This document shows, one piece after another, positions 53,166 to 64,000 of a stretch of DNA of 64,000 nt; the first letter of the stretch is position 1; each line of letters opens with the position of its first letter. The notes beneath the pieces are model-generated. The model saw only the letters and a program-made list of their open reading frames with translations, had not been told where the DNA came from and ran no database searches. Where the stretch lies: assembly GCA_026413225.1 (NCBI GenBank), contig CM048552.1, forward strand, positions 45,027,001 to 45,091,000. The letters run 5' to 3'. The stretch is from Otis tarda (lineage: Eukaryota > Chordata > Aves > Otidiformes > Otididae). A program made the translations under genes and the position numbers.

Positions 53166-53329
53166 GTTATATGGGTGTATACATAAGAAGTGTTTCTAAT
53201 TAAATATTCTTTTAAAAAAGTTGATTAAAGTGTCCTACTCTAATAAAAACAAAAGAAACCAACATTTCCAAAGATGCAAGAGCTAAGGATGGAGAGATTT
53301 CTCCAAGTCTCCAGTGAATTAAGTTAATG

Positions 53330-53690
53330 TGGCAGCTGGCATGGGCTGGGCTTGGTTGACGGTAGCGTTAGCATGTGAATTTTGGTTGCTCATGTCAAGT
53401 ATGGAGCAGCCAGGCTGGAAGAGCAGAGGAGTAGTGTGAGGGAAAAGCACCCACTGACGGCTGTGAGAGCTACAGGAGCACGGAGAAACTGGCGCTCGCG
53501 GTAGAGTGCGAGTGCCTGCGGTGGTGACGGCCCGCAGCTGGGCATGAAGTGAAGCTCTGTGAGTTGATCAGAACCAGGTATTTGCTGCCCCAGCCCATCA
53601 CGGACTGAGTCTGGTGTCACTTGTGACAGCTGAGGAAAAATGGAGGAGCCCGGGAGAGGTGCAGTGAAAAACATAGGAGGAAAGGGAAGC
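53330..53690. other. GC- and CpG-rich patch, unrecognised
   Basis: The sequence changes sharply to CpG-containing, purine-rich text (GGCGCTCGCGGTAGAGTGCG near 53490). Its texture is like the LTR copies, but I could not align it to them. Open frames occur on the minus strand (94 codons) without a family signature. It may be an unnamed repeat. Confidence 0.4.
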
Positions 53691-55157
53691 CAGCTGCAAG
53701 AGGAGATGAAGAGGAAAATTAAAAAAGATTGAAAGTTGATTTGGAAGCAGAGGTGATTATGTAAATGAAAGATGAAAGCCTTGAATTTGTTACATGAGAT
53801 AGGGAGTCAAAGGGGGAACTTGGGATAAATGTGATATGGTGAGGGGAGGCAGGTCACCCCGGAGGAGGATCCAGCAGACACGTCCCCTATTCAGAGTAAC
53901 CAGCATGTGGTCCCTTGGCTAGCGGTGATGGCAGTAAGAAAGAAATATATTTTGAGGGAGAGAGACAAGAGATTAGAAACAGAACAGAAAGGGAAAAGAA
54001 CTGAGGAGCAGGCTGATTTTGCATAAAAAGAGAAATGTACTTGAGCTATTGGTAAATATGTAGCAAAGAGGAGATGGATGTCCTTCCTCCCAGCCATATC
54101 AATAAACATGATACACAGGTGAGGTGGTTGGAGTGATAAAAGACAAATCAAGGAAAGATGTTGGAAAGGCAGCTGGAGTTGTAATGCTTCATGAATTTAA
54201 ATTGAACATGTCTGAGAATGCAAGATCACCAGAAAGACTGTGAAAAAAAAGGAGAAAATTAAAATAAAACTTAAACAGTAATTGATGTCAGGGTCCTGAG
54301 TGCACTCTCAGGCTTTGCAACCTCACTTCCTCCCCCTGCCCTGAAGGTTTGGCTGCATGTGCACATGGCCAGCTTTGCTATAGTGCAACCCAGAAGGTTG
54401 CAGGAAAAAGAGATTTTGGGAAGCTTTACCAGGGGCTTTTCCCCCATGCACTGGGGAACTGCATATAAATAAACCCTGGTGCTGAGTCCCTAACCACGGG
54501 GGGCAGCCGGAGGGGGCTGCTCTGCAGGGGACAGCAAGCCAGGTGCCAAGGTTGACGGCAAGGCAGTGACCTCCAAGGGACTTCTCCTAGCTCTTCCCAG
54601 CAGTCTGCTCCCTGCTTACACGTCTGTGCCACCTTCCAGCTGCCCTCCAACACAGGCAGCCATGCAACCCCTCACAGAAATGTTAGCGTGGTCTTGGTTG
54701 CCTCAGACTTGAGTAAAAAGGATGCAAAAATGCAGTATTTTCACATGCAAAAATGAAGCGTATTTCATATGCAAAGACACTTAAATGAGATGCTCTAAAT
54801 GAAATTAAATCTTTTTTTTCATGTTCAATTTCACTTTGGTTGAAGAAATATCAAATCTTCAATTTTTAAAATATGGCTGTTTAGCACACTGTCACACAGG
54901 TAATCTAACAGATAGATTGCCATTCAGGCTGGAACTCACAAAAGAGAACCAGAGCAGGAGCATTTGCTTCTGCTCCAATGCCAGCAAACTACGGAGTAAG
55001 TTGACAGAACTAGAATGAAATCTGCCCCTGAATTAAGACATTGCTTTAGTAGCTTTTTAAAATGCTTGATGGGCCATTGCAATGCTAAAAAAAAAAAAAA
55101 TGCGAGAAAGGTAGAATAAATTGCACTAGTCATAGAGGAGCCTCGCGTATTAAGACC
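53691..55157. other. Noncoding, with a GC-richer island at 54300-54665
   Basis: Purine-rich sequence, then an island with GGGGGGCAGCCGGAGGGGGC. The 75-codon minus-strand frame over the island is not recognisable. No repeat family was identified. Confidence 0.4.
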
Positions 55158-56247
55158 TGTTCTGGTTTTATTCAGTGCGGGGCGGCTGCAGTGGTAGCTC
55201 CTGTAGGAAACTGCTAGAAGTCGCTCCCCTTTGTTCAGTGGACTCGGCCGGGCCTAGGGCGGACCTGCTGTTGGCCAAGGCCGCGCCAATTGGTAGAATT
55301 GTCCCGTGATAACGCCTCTGCAATAACGTATTTAAGAAGGGGAAAACAGAAAAAAAAAAAAGGAGAAGAGATTATGTGAAGACACTGAGTGGGGGCAGAG
55401 AGGGGAAGGTGCGAGCCTTGTGGGCCTTGCAAGCCTCACCCTCTTGGTTCCCGCCGCGAGGCTGTCTGGGCCCAACTCGGCCTGGCCCAGCTGCAAGAAA
55501 TGGAGAGGAGATGAGATGTGAAGAGATCCTGGGAGGCATCTGCCCTCCTGTTGTAAAGAATTTTTCTTGTGAGAGGAACGGCTGCAGATGCCAAGGTCAG
55601 TGAAGAAGGAGGGGGAGGAGTAATGCGGCTCCTGGCCAAGATTCCCCTGCAGCCTGTGGTGACGACCATGGTGGAGCAGGCTGTCCCCCTGCAGCCCATG
55701 GAGGTCCACAGAGGAGCAGAGATCCACCTGATGCCTGAAGGAGGTTGTGGCCTGTGGAGGCCCCGCTGGGGCAGCTGTTCTGGAGAGACTGCACCCCATG
55801 GAAGAGATGACCCACACTGGAGCAGTTTCACGAGGGACCCCACGATGGAGCAGGGGAGGAATGTGAGGAGTTCTTCCCCCAGCCATGAAGCAGCAGCGTA
55901 AAACAATGTGTGATGAACTGACCATAACCCCCATTCCCTCTTCCTCTCTGTGCCGTTAGGGGTGGGGAAGGTAGTAGAGATAATGTTAAGCCCAGTAAGA
56001 GGGAGGGGTGGGGGGAGGTTATCTTGTTCTCTGTCTTATTATCCTGCTTTGATTTTAGAAATAAATGAATAGTTTTCCCCAGTTGAGTCTGTTTTGCCCA
56101 TAATGGTAAGTTTAAGGATTTTCTCCTTGTCTTTATCTCAAACCTTGAGCCTTTTTTCTTATATTATCTCTCCCTATTCTCTTGGAGGGTGAGGGGAATG
56201 AGAGAGAGACTGCGTAGTCTGGTCCTAGTCGGGGCTGAACTACGACA
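55158..56247 (+). mobile_element. Solo LTR, GC-rich family, copy 3, most complete
   Basis: It starts TGTTCTGGTTTT and ends CTACGACA. CCAAT lies at 55286-55290, TATTTAA at 55329-55335 and AATAAA at 56060-56065. GACC stands directly on both sides; because of the element ends, the repeated string can be read as AGACCT, so the duplication is 4-6 bp. It keeps many CpGs, which suggests it is the youngest of the three copies. The octamer ACTCGGCC occurs at 55242-55249 and 55475-55482 and brackets the promoter segment missing from copy 2. No viral coding sequence flanks it. Overlapping ORFs of up to 200 codons are compositional. Confidence 0.9.
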
Positions 56248-56805
56248 GACCTTAAGTCAAATTAAGGGACCAAACACCTCAATGAGTTACAGGGAGCCTA
56301 TGTGGGTAACTCTCAGCCATAGGTCTCAGCTGTATGTGATCAAGGGCCTGGTTTGCTACAGCATGGCTTTGGTTTGACTCTGTCCTACTCAAGAAACTCT
56401 TGTGAAGGTGAAAGAATATATATGAGATAAACCATGCTAAATAAAAAAGTGAAATCACAGAAGATATTGGAAAACAGAGACTCTGAAGACAGCAACAAGG
56501 TACTGTAGAGGTGCAGCCCAAGGACCAAGGAGCAACTGTGAATAACCCTTTCCTTCTGACTGACAATAGTCTGGCTAGGAAAGGCTCTACTGCTACTTCA
56601 GTGAAGTGAGGGTGAGTATATTAACGTGTAGCCTAGTAGCTCATTAGTCTTTGTTTCCCTATTGTGTACAGTAGCTAAAAAGCTTACTCTTAATTTGTGT
56701 ATATCCTGCTTCTCTCTGTGCAAGATAAAAGCCCGATGAAAGTGACCCAGAGAGAAGGTTATATATAAATTGATGTTTCAGTCCTAACAATAAGAATATA
56801 GTATT
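56248..56805. other. Noncoding stretch
   Basis: Sequence between the LTR and the CR1 body; no element or exon recognised. Confidence 0.5.
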
Positions 56806-57870
56806 GGGTCTGTATCACCAGTGACTCAACTAGGAGAGCAACATTGACTGGGATGTGCTGAAAGAGATACAGAAGCAGGAAATATAACTGTAACGAGAGA
56901 CTTTAATTACTCTCAGACAGACTAGGCAAATGTCATATCCGGATGTAAAGCAGAGAATTTTTAGATACCATCAGTGGCTCCTGCAGGAAATAGAGAAACA
57001 GCTGATTAGGGAGCCAGCACTAGGAAATGCAACCCAGGACTGGGTTGTGAGTAATGCACAGGTTCTGTTTCAAAATGCTCCAGGCAAAGAGCGGCTCTCT
57101 GGCACTGGCCATTGGGAACTGGGAGCTGGAAATGCCTACAATAATAATAAAGGCCAACAGTCCACTAAATTGGAGTGTTCAGCTTCAAAAAAAAGAGAAA
57201 CGGTAAAAATAAGGGAAATTGTTAAAAAGAAAGTTACCAAAAGGAGCAGTTCAAGCAGTTAAATCCTTACAAAGAGTAAGAAGAACATGCCTTACTGTAA
57301 ATACAGCAGCAGTACAGAACCCTATTAAGATCTTGAATAAGATGAGAGGAAGCTGTTGGTATATCCAAATGAGGAAAATTAAAAAACAAAACAAAACTCA
57401 ACTTACAAATTCTGGCAAAGTAGATATAACATTACAGTAAGAAGAACAGGTGAGGAATGAATAGTAAAAGAATCAAAATTAATATTAAATCCTTCAAACC
57501 CAGCAGGAGAATACAACCTTCCAGAGAGTCTGTAGGGCAAACTGGTGATCAGGATGTATAAAAGGAAGGCACAAGGAGGACAAAGCCAGTAGATGGAGTC
57601 GAAATGGAAAAGTACGAGCAGTGTTCTTCGCTGAAGAAAGTGGGAAGGTGGCTGTGACCTAACACTTCCCTTTGCAAGAAAGGACTCAAAAAACATCTGT
57701 CTGCAGTTCAAGTGGCTGTGAAAACTATTAGCACAAGGAACACTAAGAAATCTTCAGATCAGACAATGTTCACCCAAAAGTTTTAAGAGTGCTTAAGGAT
57801 AGCTAAATTACTGATAGTGTATTTGGTAAATCAGAGGTAGCATGTAACTCCTAATCGAAACATTTCTTCA
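56806..57870 (+). pseudogene. Degraded CR1 LINE coding body (endonuclease end to start of RT)
   Basis: The text follows the plus strand of amniote CR1 ORF2. GAGACTTTAATTACTCTCAG is the decayed endonuclease motif for 'DFN..'. GGATGTAAAGCAGAGAATTT, AGATACCATCAGTGGCTCC, GGGAGCCAGCACTAGGAAATG, GTGAGTAATGCACAGGTTCTG and AATGTTCACCCAAAAGTTTT then come in the expected order. Frames are broken by stops and indels: the longest surviving piece is 110 codons at 56930-57262, beginning MSYPDVKQRIFRYHQW. The 3' end of the element is absent. An intact CR1 ORF2 encodes an endonuclease and reverse transcriptase for target-primed insertion; this copy is dead and older-looking than the two CR1 tails in the window. 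Confidence 0.8.
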
Positions 57871-60800
57871 TGAGGAATGAAGGGTGATATGTGCCTTTTT
57901 AAACACCTTTTGGGAAAAGTCACACTATAGTCCTGCAGTTCTCCTTCTTCTTTCCTCAGTCTTGACAAATTAATTTTTCATTTTTCAGCTATGTACTTTC
58001 TCAACTCATAATAGCAGTATACATTATATAGAAGTACAAAAGTAGTATTGAATAGTATTCTTGTAGTGTATTAATATAAAGAACTGTGTTTTCAATCAAC
58101 TGTGTTTATTATAATCTTTAATGCTACTTCAGTTATTGACAAAAAAAAAATCACAAGCTCAAAATCAAAAGGTTAAAATGCTGTACAACATTCACCAAAT
58201 TTAGATATAGAGAGAATAACAGTCAAATATCAGCCTTTGCAATTAGGAACTTCATATCTTCTTTAATTAGTTCACAGTTGTATAGACATATCAATGTTTT
58301 GAGTAATTTTAGAAGAAATATTTTTAATATGGAATATTTTTTATCCCATGGATAGTTAGTTTCCTTTCAATGTACTGCAACAGTAACTACCATTTTCTAG
58401 AGTAAAGCACTAAATGCTCATCGTCAGCTTAGTCCACTTTATGGAATGACAGCAATAAGAAAGTTCTTTTACCTTTATTTTCTTAATTAGTAACTCTGCA
58501 CAGCATTCATCTTCCACTGTTCCCCTTGAGCTTTAGTATCAGATCTAATAAAAAATGTCTGTGTTTTAAGTGATTGTACAGTTTCCCACTACTCCTAAAC
58601 ATGTGCTTCAGTTCCCTTTCTCTCTTTTTGTAAATGAGTGCTGCCCTCTTCTCCTGTGAGTATTAGGTGTTATTGTATAATAATACTGTTGTATAATATC
58701 TGATCGTGTTTCAGAAGTCGCAGGCTACAGAAGATATAAAGCTTGTGTTGTATGCCTTAATGCTACCACAGCAGCCTTCTGCCCACTTAATGTCATGATA
58801 TAAAACCACTGTTCAGCAGCCATTAAAGCCAATGACCACCAACATCACTGGGAATTGAATTTACCCCATAGGGACTGTTTTGACTCTTGCTGGCTTCTCC
58901 ACTGGAAAGTCCTCCACTGGTTGCAGCTGGATGTGCGAGCACTTATTGAGGCTTAGCCAGTCTCCAGGTCTGCAAAGCTCTGATCATGGATTTTGCTGAA
59001 GGAGGGTCAGGTCCGTGATTAGGGTGCCTCGGGGAGTGTATGGACTCCTTGATTTTGGAAAAGATATGCTCTAATAGAGTGCAGGAGAAAGTATTTAATC
59101 CCATAAGAAATTTGACAGTAAAAGCAAAAGGAAAATCTGTTCATCCTTTACTTTCAGTGAAGGCTTATTGTCTTTAAAAAAAACCAACAAAACAATCAAA
59201 AAACCCAGATAGGGTAATCTCTAAAAGCAAAATTTTAAAGGTCAAATGTGTTTGTTCTCAGGCTGGTTTTCATCATACCGTTCTGTGTTACAAAAGAGAG
59301 CTAATGTTTCATTTCAGCTCTAAGGCAGTGTCACTGGTTTCCTCCCTTTCATTCCTTTCTGGGCCTTGCTGGGCAGCCAGCGCACTGAGCGTAAGCGGGC
59401 ATCGCGCTGCTGAAGTCGACTGGCTTTGCTGCTGCTGCTGCCGAGTCGTGTGCCACAGCCACCCCACATCCCACATCAGTTGTACCGCCTTACCCAGACT
59501 GATGCTGCTACTTCTCCACATAGAGCTGATTTCCCCTTACAGTGTTATAGAGACAGCAGAAGGCAGAGGAAAAGAAGAAAGGAGAAAATACTGAAAGGCA
59601 GCTGAAGAAATATTTTAAAAAAAAGATCTCAATATCAAATTGCTGTACTAATCCAAATCTGTGAAAGTAGTTCTAATATAGTGTGGGCTTAGGCATTTGT
59701 TATTTGTTTTGCTGCATGGATCTTGCTGGATACAGTTAAATTTTATATAACATCTTTCAGATCTCTAAGTGGCTTCTAGAAATAAATAACAAGGGAAAAG
59801 CCAAAAAAATATAAGTATAGAGAAGGAAGAATTTGGGTGGGTGAGTAGGCAGGCAAAGAGGAGATACACTTTTCAGATGAAATTTGAAAATTGAGTTGAT
59901 GAGGCAGAGATACAGAGAAATGCTTTCTGCAGTGTATTTGTACTACACAGATGAGATATTTATACATAAACGAGTTTTTGCGATGTGACAGTTATCGTGC
60001 TTTCCAGGCAGTCTGTTGCCTGACTGTGCTCACGAGGGAATCTAGACCCCTTGGAAGCTGAAAAAGAAGCTGTGTGAACTTGCAGAAAGTTTTGCCATGA
60101 AATCTGTTCTGCATCTTCTCTGCTTTACTTGTACTACTGTGTTTTGGAAAGACATATATCATCACACATCACAGATATTTATTTAGATTGAGATTTTAAT
60201 TTTCTCTTGATTACATAATTCCTTTTTTATCGGTTGACCACAAGTTGTTATATCACAAAGCCAAATAGAAATAGAGAAAATCTTGTCTTAAATGATACTA
60301 AGGAGCTCTCATCATAACCATATATTCGGTGCCATACATGGCAAAGATTATATGCTAATATTATCCATTTCCAATCACTTCATGCACAGCACAGCCACTC
60401 ATTTATTCAGGAACTACTTGACAATTTTAAGCTCCTTTATACTGTGTGCTTTACATCTGGGTGGCTGTGGCTGAATCCTGTATTCAGTTGCTTGAAAATG
60501 AGGCCAAGCCTTTCCCTAGATTTATGCTCACTGCTAATTATTTGAAGGCCTACCAAGTACTGCTAAAAACCCCATGTCTTTAAAGCTTCAATTCTGAGCA
60601 TACTCTATTGAAAAGGTTTTTTTTTTTTTATTTTACTGTGTGAGGAACGTCACTTATAGCTAAACTCTAATAAAGTCACAAAATGGGGGCAAAGCACAGT
60701 GCTAGGCTGGAGCTTCCTTGAACATGAGACTGGTAGAAAGCCGGTCCCTTCACGGTAGGACAGCAGCACAGTCGCTTTCCTGCTCCATTATACCGTGACA

Positions 60801-61475
60801 ACCTGGCCACCAAGTGGGTGACAGGTGAGGGCAAATAGCAATATCTTACGTGGAGGGAGGGAGCGGGAGATGGGGGCTGCGCTTTGAATTTAGAAGGTCT
60901 TGATGCAGAGCATGAGTATGAACATGTGAAAGGAGCCAGCGTGAGTATCTCACGTGCAGGAAGTGAGACCAGGCATGCTTGCATGTAAATTTGTTCTGGA
61001 TTTATCTGATTTCCAGGATTTCACTCTTAAGAGTCTTGAAATATTTTACACTGTCAGCTCTTTGTTAGTACCTTTCTATTAAATCTTGTGTATTTAACTT
61101 ATAGAGATAATCTTCTAATAATCTTCTACAGTCAGAAGTGGGGCTGCAGCTCACCCAGACATGCAGGAGCAACTTTAAACCTTTGTCTCAGTATTGATCT
61201 GCTGACTTCACATTCCATGCAGGTTAGCCAACAGAATATTTACTCAGGTCCTGGGTGGGTTTTGCAATTCATACTGAGCTCTATACTGTATCAGCATTAC
61301 TATTTCTGTACCTGGGCTAGCTAATTTTCATCCAGCAGAAATATAATTACCTCCAAAATTATATTTTTTTTCTGATTTACAATGGAACATTCATGATCCT
61401 TCCACTTCGTTTTTCTTTCCTAGCTTTCAAGGCAGTTTCCAAAGGAAATCTAGTGTTGTCACTTCTACTTTGTAA
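57871..61475. other. Noncoding stretch with two CpG-richer spots
   Basis: CpG-richer spots lie at about 59380-59460, with four GCT units at 59427-59441, and at about 60680-60960. Open frames there (96 and 102 codons) have no family signature. The remainder is AT-rich and unrecognised. Confidence 0.45.
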
Positions 61476-61597
61476 GGAAACTGAAGCCAAGAGCAAATGC
61501 CTGTAGTCATATGGCAAGTCACTGACCGAACCAGAAATAGCACCCGGAAATCTTGCTTGCAGTCCAGATCCTGATCTTCTGAACCGTGCTGCTGCCG
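61476..61597 (+). mobile_element. MIR-like (CORE-SINE) 3' part
   Basis: GGAAACTGAAGCCAAGAGCA, then ATATGGCAAGTCACTGACCG, a CCCGGAAATCTTGC block, AGTCCAGATCCTGATCTTCT and a GTGCTGCTGCC end follow the order of the MIR consensus (GGAAACTGAGGCACAGAGAG, then CAGTCTGACTCC and the ACTGCC end). It is old and diverged, as expected for MIR copies in birds. Confidence 0.55.
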
Positions 61598-64000
61598 ATA
61601 CATACATTAAGAACTGTAAATTTCCATAAAAATTAAAGGCTAAATAGTCAATAATAGCTCTAAAGTTGCATCCCAAATGTCCACCTACTAATAAAATTAA
61701 TGAATGGCATGTCCAGGCTGTGTATAATAAGTGTAACTGACAAATTAATTTACTATTAAATTAATTAACTATTTCAGTATACCAAAAAGGAAGGCAACAA
61801 TTAAAATTAAGCAAATGTTACCTTTACTGCAGAAAGACTTAATAAAATCTGAAGCATGAACACTATGTTTCATACATAACTGATAATAAAATTCTGCAAA
61901 TAGAGTCCGTATTACAGAAGAAAAATACAGCATTTTATCACAGAATGAAAAACACATCCTGAAACATGTATATGCCTCTGGTCCAATTTAGCTTCCAGAA
62001 TGACGTGCCTGAGGTACTATTGCTATAAATGTTCACTTCTAGTTCAAGAAAATAAAAATATGTATTTGAAAAAAGGAGCAGATCTGTCTTAAGGGATCTT
62101 AGTTGAAGGTTCAGTGTTTTTCTTACAGTCTCACACACGTCAAAGCATTACAGGGAGTTGCTTTCTTCAATAATACTTTCAGTACTTTTTATTTTTAAAA
62201 AAATCTTAGAACTTTGAATACTGTTTTTATTTCACAGAAATTGTTAAAGAGTATTTAATTGTCATCTAAACACTGCACTTACGTTGAAAGGAATTAGCAT
62301 TTTAAAGCAATCTTTTCACTTGTTTTTTCAAAAGCATTTCTGTTGACTTTTAATGATTTTAAATGGAAAATAAATATACTGAAATGTATATATATTTTTT
62401 TTTAAAATCCATCTATGAGATCAGCCAGGATAGGTAGCGTGTTATCTAGTCTTGGAGTGACAACTTTGGAGGAAGCAACTGTCAACACACTGGATTATTT
62501 CCCCATACAGAGCTTGTTTACACCTGCTTCTGTGGGGTCAAAAGATGAAAAGAAAAGTATTTCTTCCCCTTGAGGGGATATATGCATCTTGCCAAACAAC
62601 CTTCACTGAACAGTATACATTTAAGTGTACAGAGAAGCAGGTCCCATGATGAGCTATTATGATGATTCAAAAGAAACCACAGAGGCAGTACAATGGCAAT
62701 TGAAGGTTTTTCAGTGGTGTCTCATATATTTGCACTTCAGAACAGAAACTAAAAACATGAAGTGACGCACAGAAGTGCAGTGAAGTGTCTGAAATATGCA
62801 CTGACGTTTTAAGAATATGCCCACAGAATATTAAATAAAGGCCCAAGTTCATATTGCTGCTGACTAGAACCAACTTCTGTTCTGCTTTAGAAGCGATGAA
62901 TGTCTTGAAGGTTTTCAGGCACTGAAGCACACACACTAGTGAAAAGATGATTCCTGCAGAGCTATGGAAACTTTTAAAACATGCCAGCAGTTCAGGTTTT
63001 TTTTTTGGGAAACAGTGACTAATTTTTAATAGCATGGTCTAATTTTTAATAGTAGCCTTTCTTATCACCTAAGAAACCATATGGAGCAAAGCGAATAGGA
63101 ATGCTGCTGGTGGATGAGTATCTGAAACTTCAAATCCCGCTGTGCTAAAGCTGAGATCTTAATATTTAATCCCACCTTTCTTTCCTGCTTTGATTGCTCC
63201 TCCCCAGTGTCATTGTCATTCATCTCTACAATTGTAGCAGGAGGTCTGTATTTGTGTTTGATTGTCCTTATCCCTTCCATCTCTCCATCAAACAATCATC
63301 CCTTACAGTACCTTCAAAGCACTGCCTTCTATCTACTCAGTTACTGAGTTTCCATTTCCTTTGGACCTTTTCCATTTGCCCTTTTTTTCACTTCCTTTAC
63401 TTTAGCTGAATTACTGCAGTAATATAATCTCCTGCTTTGTGTAGGTTACTTCTCATAGCATATTCTTTCTTCCCTTTCTTCTCTTGTTATTCCAGAGTTG
63501 CCATGAACAGGGTCTGGAGATACCTGGATCTGGTCCTTGCAAGTGGGGCCCTGAAGGAACTGGCCTAGTGACATCCATGGTGGCTGATGATTCTCCTCTT
63601 GCAGCCTGTTTCAGCCTTGGCTGGTACCTCATTTTACCACTGAAAAGCTGGCTAGTAACTGAGCTACCATGAGTGGCACTGAAAAAAACTGAATGCATAG
63701 CTAAAGTTTCAAATTTTTAAGGATTTTCATATAGTTAAAGATTTTAGAGAGGCCAGGAAGGACTATTAGATGATTTATGCAAATCTGGTCTGTGCTTAGG
63801 GCTTGTAGACCTTCCACAAATGCCACTAAATAGTGAAAGTAACATATTCTGGCCTCTGTAGTACAGACTAACACACTTCTCTCATTTACCCTATATTGAG
63901 CCTGATGCTTATGTTTGGCTACACTACAAAGAGACATCTGATATGGTTTTTGAAGACATAAAGAGAGAAGGAGTTATCACTCCCCCAAGTAGTGTGCTTC
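61598..64000. other. Noncoding stretch to window end
   Basis: AT-rich sequence with chance ORFs. A near-perfect 20-base-period duplication of CTAATTTTTAATAG occurs at 63019-63052. A GC-richer patch at 63490-63660 is open in both directions but unrecognised. Confidence 0.45.
63019..63052. repeat. Short tandem duplication (20-bp period)
   Basis: CTAATTTTTAATAG occurs at 63019-63032 and 63039-63052. Confidence 0.85.

Larger units (their letters stand above)
41025..53329. other. Long noncoding stretch
   Basis: AT-rich, CpG-poor sequence. It includes a possible 30-base microexon at 41688-41717, a protein-like minus-strand frame at 52130-52350 and a GT microsatellite near 53140. The remainder shows nothing I can name. 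Confidence 0.45.

Noticed and set aside
55332..55934. 200-codon minus-strand ORF and shadows across LTR copy 3
   Set aside because: Runs antisense to the LTR; compositional open frame with no domain.
1..64000. Bacterial-type systems, CRISPR arrays, rRNA or tRNA genes
   Set aside because: There are no spaced identical repeats, no tRNA cloverleaf or B-box arrangement and no rRNA landmarks. Base composition and repeats are those of a bird nuclear genome.

Overview
This window is vertebrate nuclear DNA, almost certainly from a bird. Three signs support this. Two fragments are 3' ends of CR1 LINEs, with the avian-style tail of repeated ATTCTATG-like octamers. A longer CR1 open-reading-frame remnant lies at about 56.8-57.9 kb. 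Four solo retroviral LTRs belong to types I know from bird genomes. The background is AT-rich and CpG-poor, with short chance ORFs. I see no operons, ribosome-binding sites, rRNA, tRNA or CRISPR. It looks like a gene-poor intergenic or intronic stretch.

Layout. 1-111 is a CpG-rich, coding-like edge segment whose strand I cannot settle; a possible polyadenylation signal lies at 610. A roughly 45-bp motif occurs at 176-219 and again at 1605-1648. 2995-3544 is an old solo LTR. 3.5-12.4 kb shows nothing I can name. 12417-13488 is a large inverted repeat with a tandem duplication in its centre. 13.5-22.4 kb is mostly featureless apart from a few GC-richer islands. 22371-22520 is a CR1 tail on the minus strand. 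23.2-26.9 kb holds the best exon candidates of the window: three CpG-retaining minus-strand blocks with splice sites and compatible reading phases, from a gene I do not recognise.

30606-31710 (minus), 37785-38696 (plus) and 55158-56247 (plus) are three copies of one GC-rich solo LTR family. The middle copy has lost its promoter core by a deletion between 8-bp direct repeats. 40911-41024 is a CR1 tail, about 56806-57870 a degraded CR1 coding body, and 61476-61597 a MIR-like SINE tail.

How it works together: the supported content is mainly transposon-derived. If the minus-strand exon candidates are real, the window is largely introns of one long minus-strand gene with LTRs and CR1 inserted in them. 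No protein here could be named with confidence. The long ORFs at 30.8-31.7, 37.8-38.5 and 55.3-55.9 kb are by-products of GC-rich LTR sequence, not genes.
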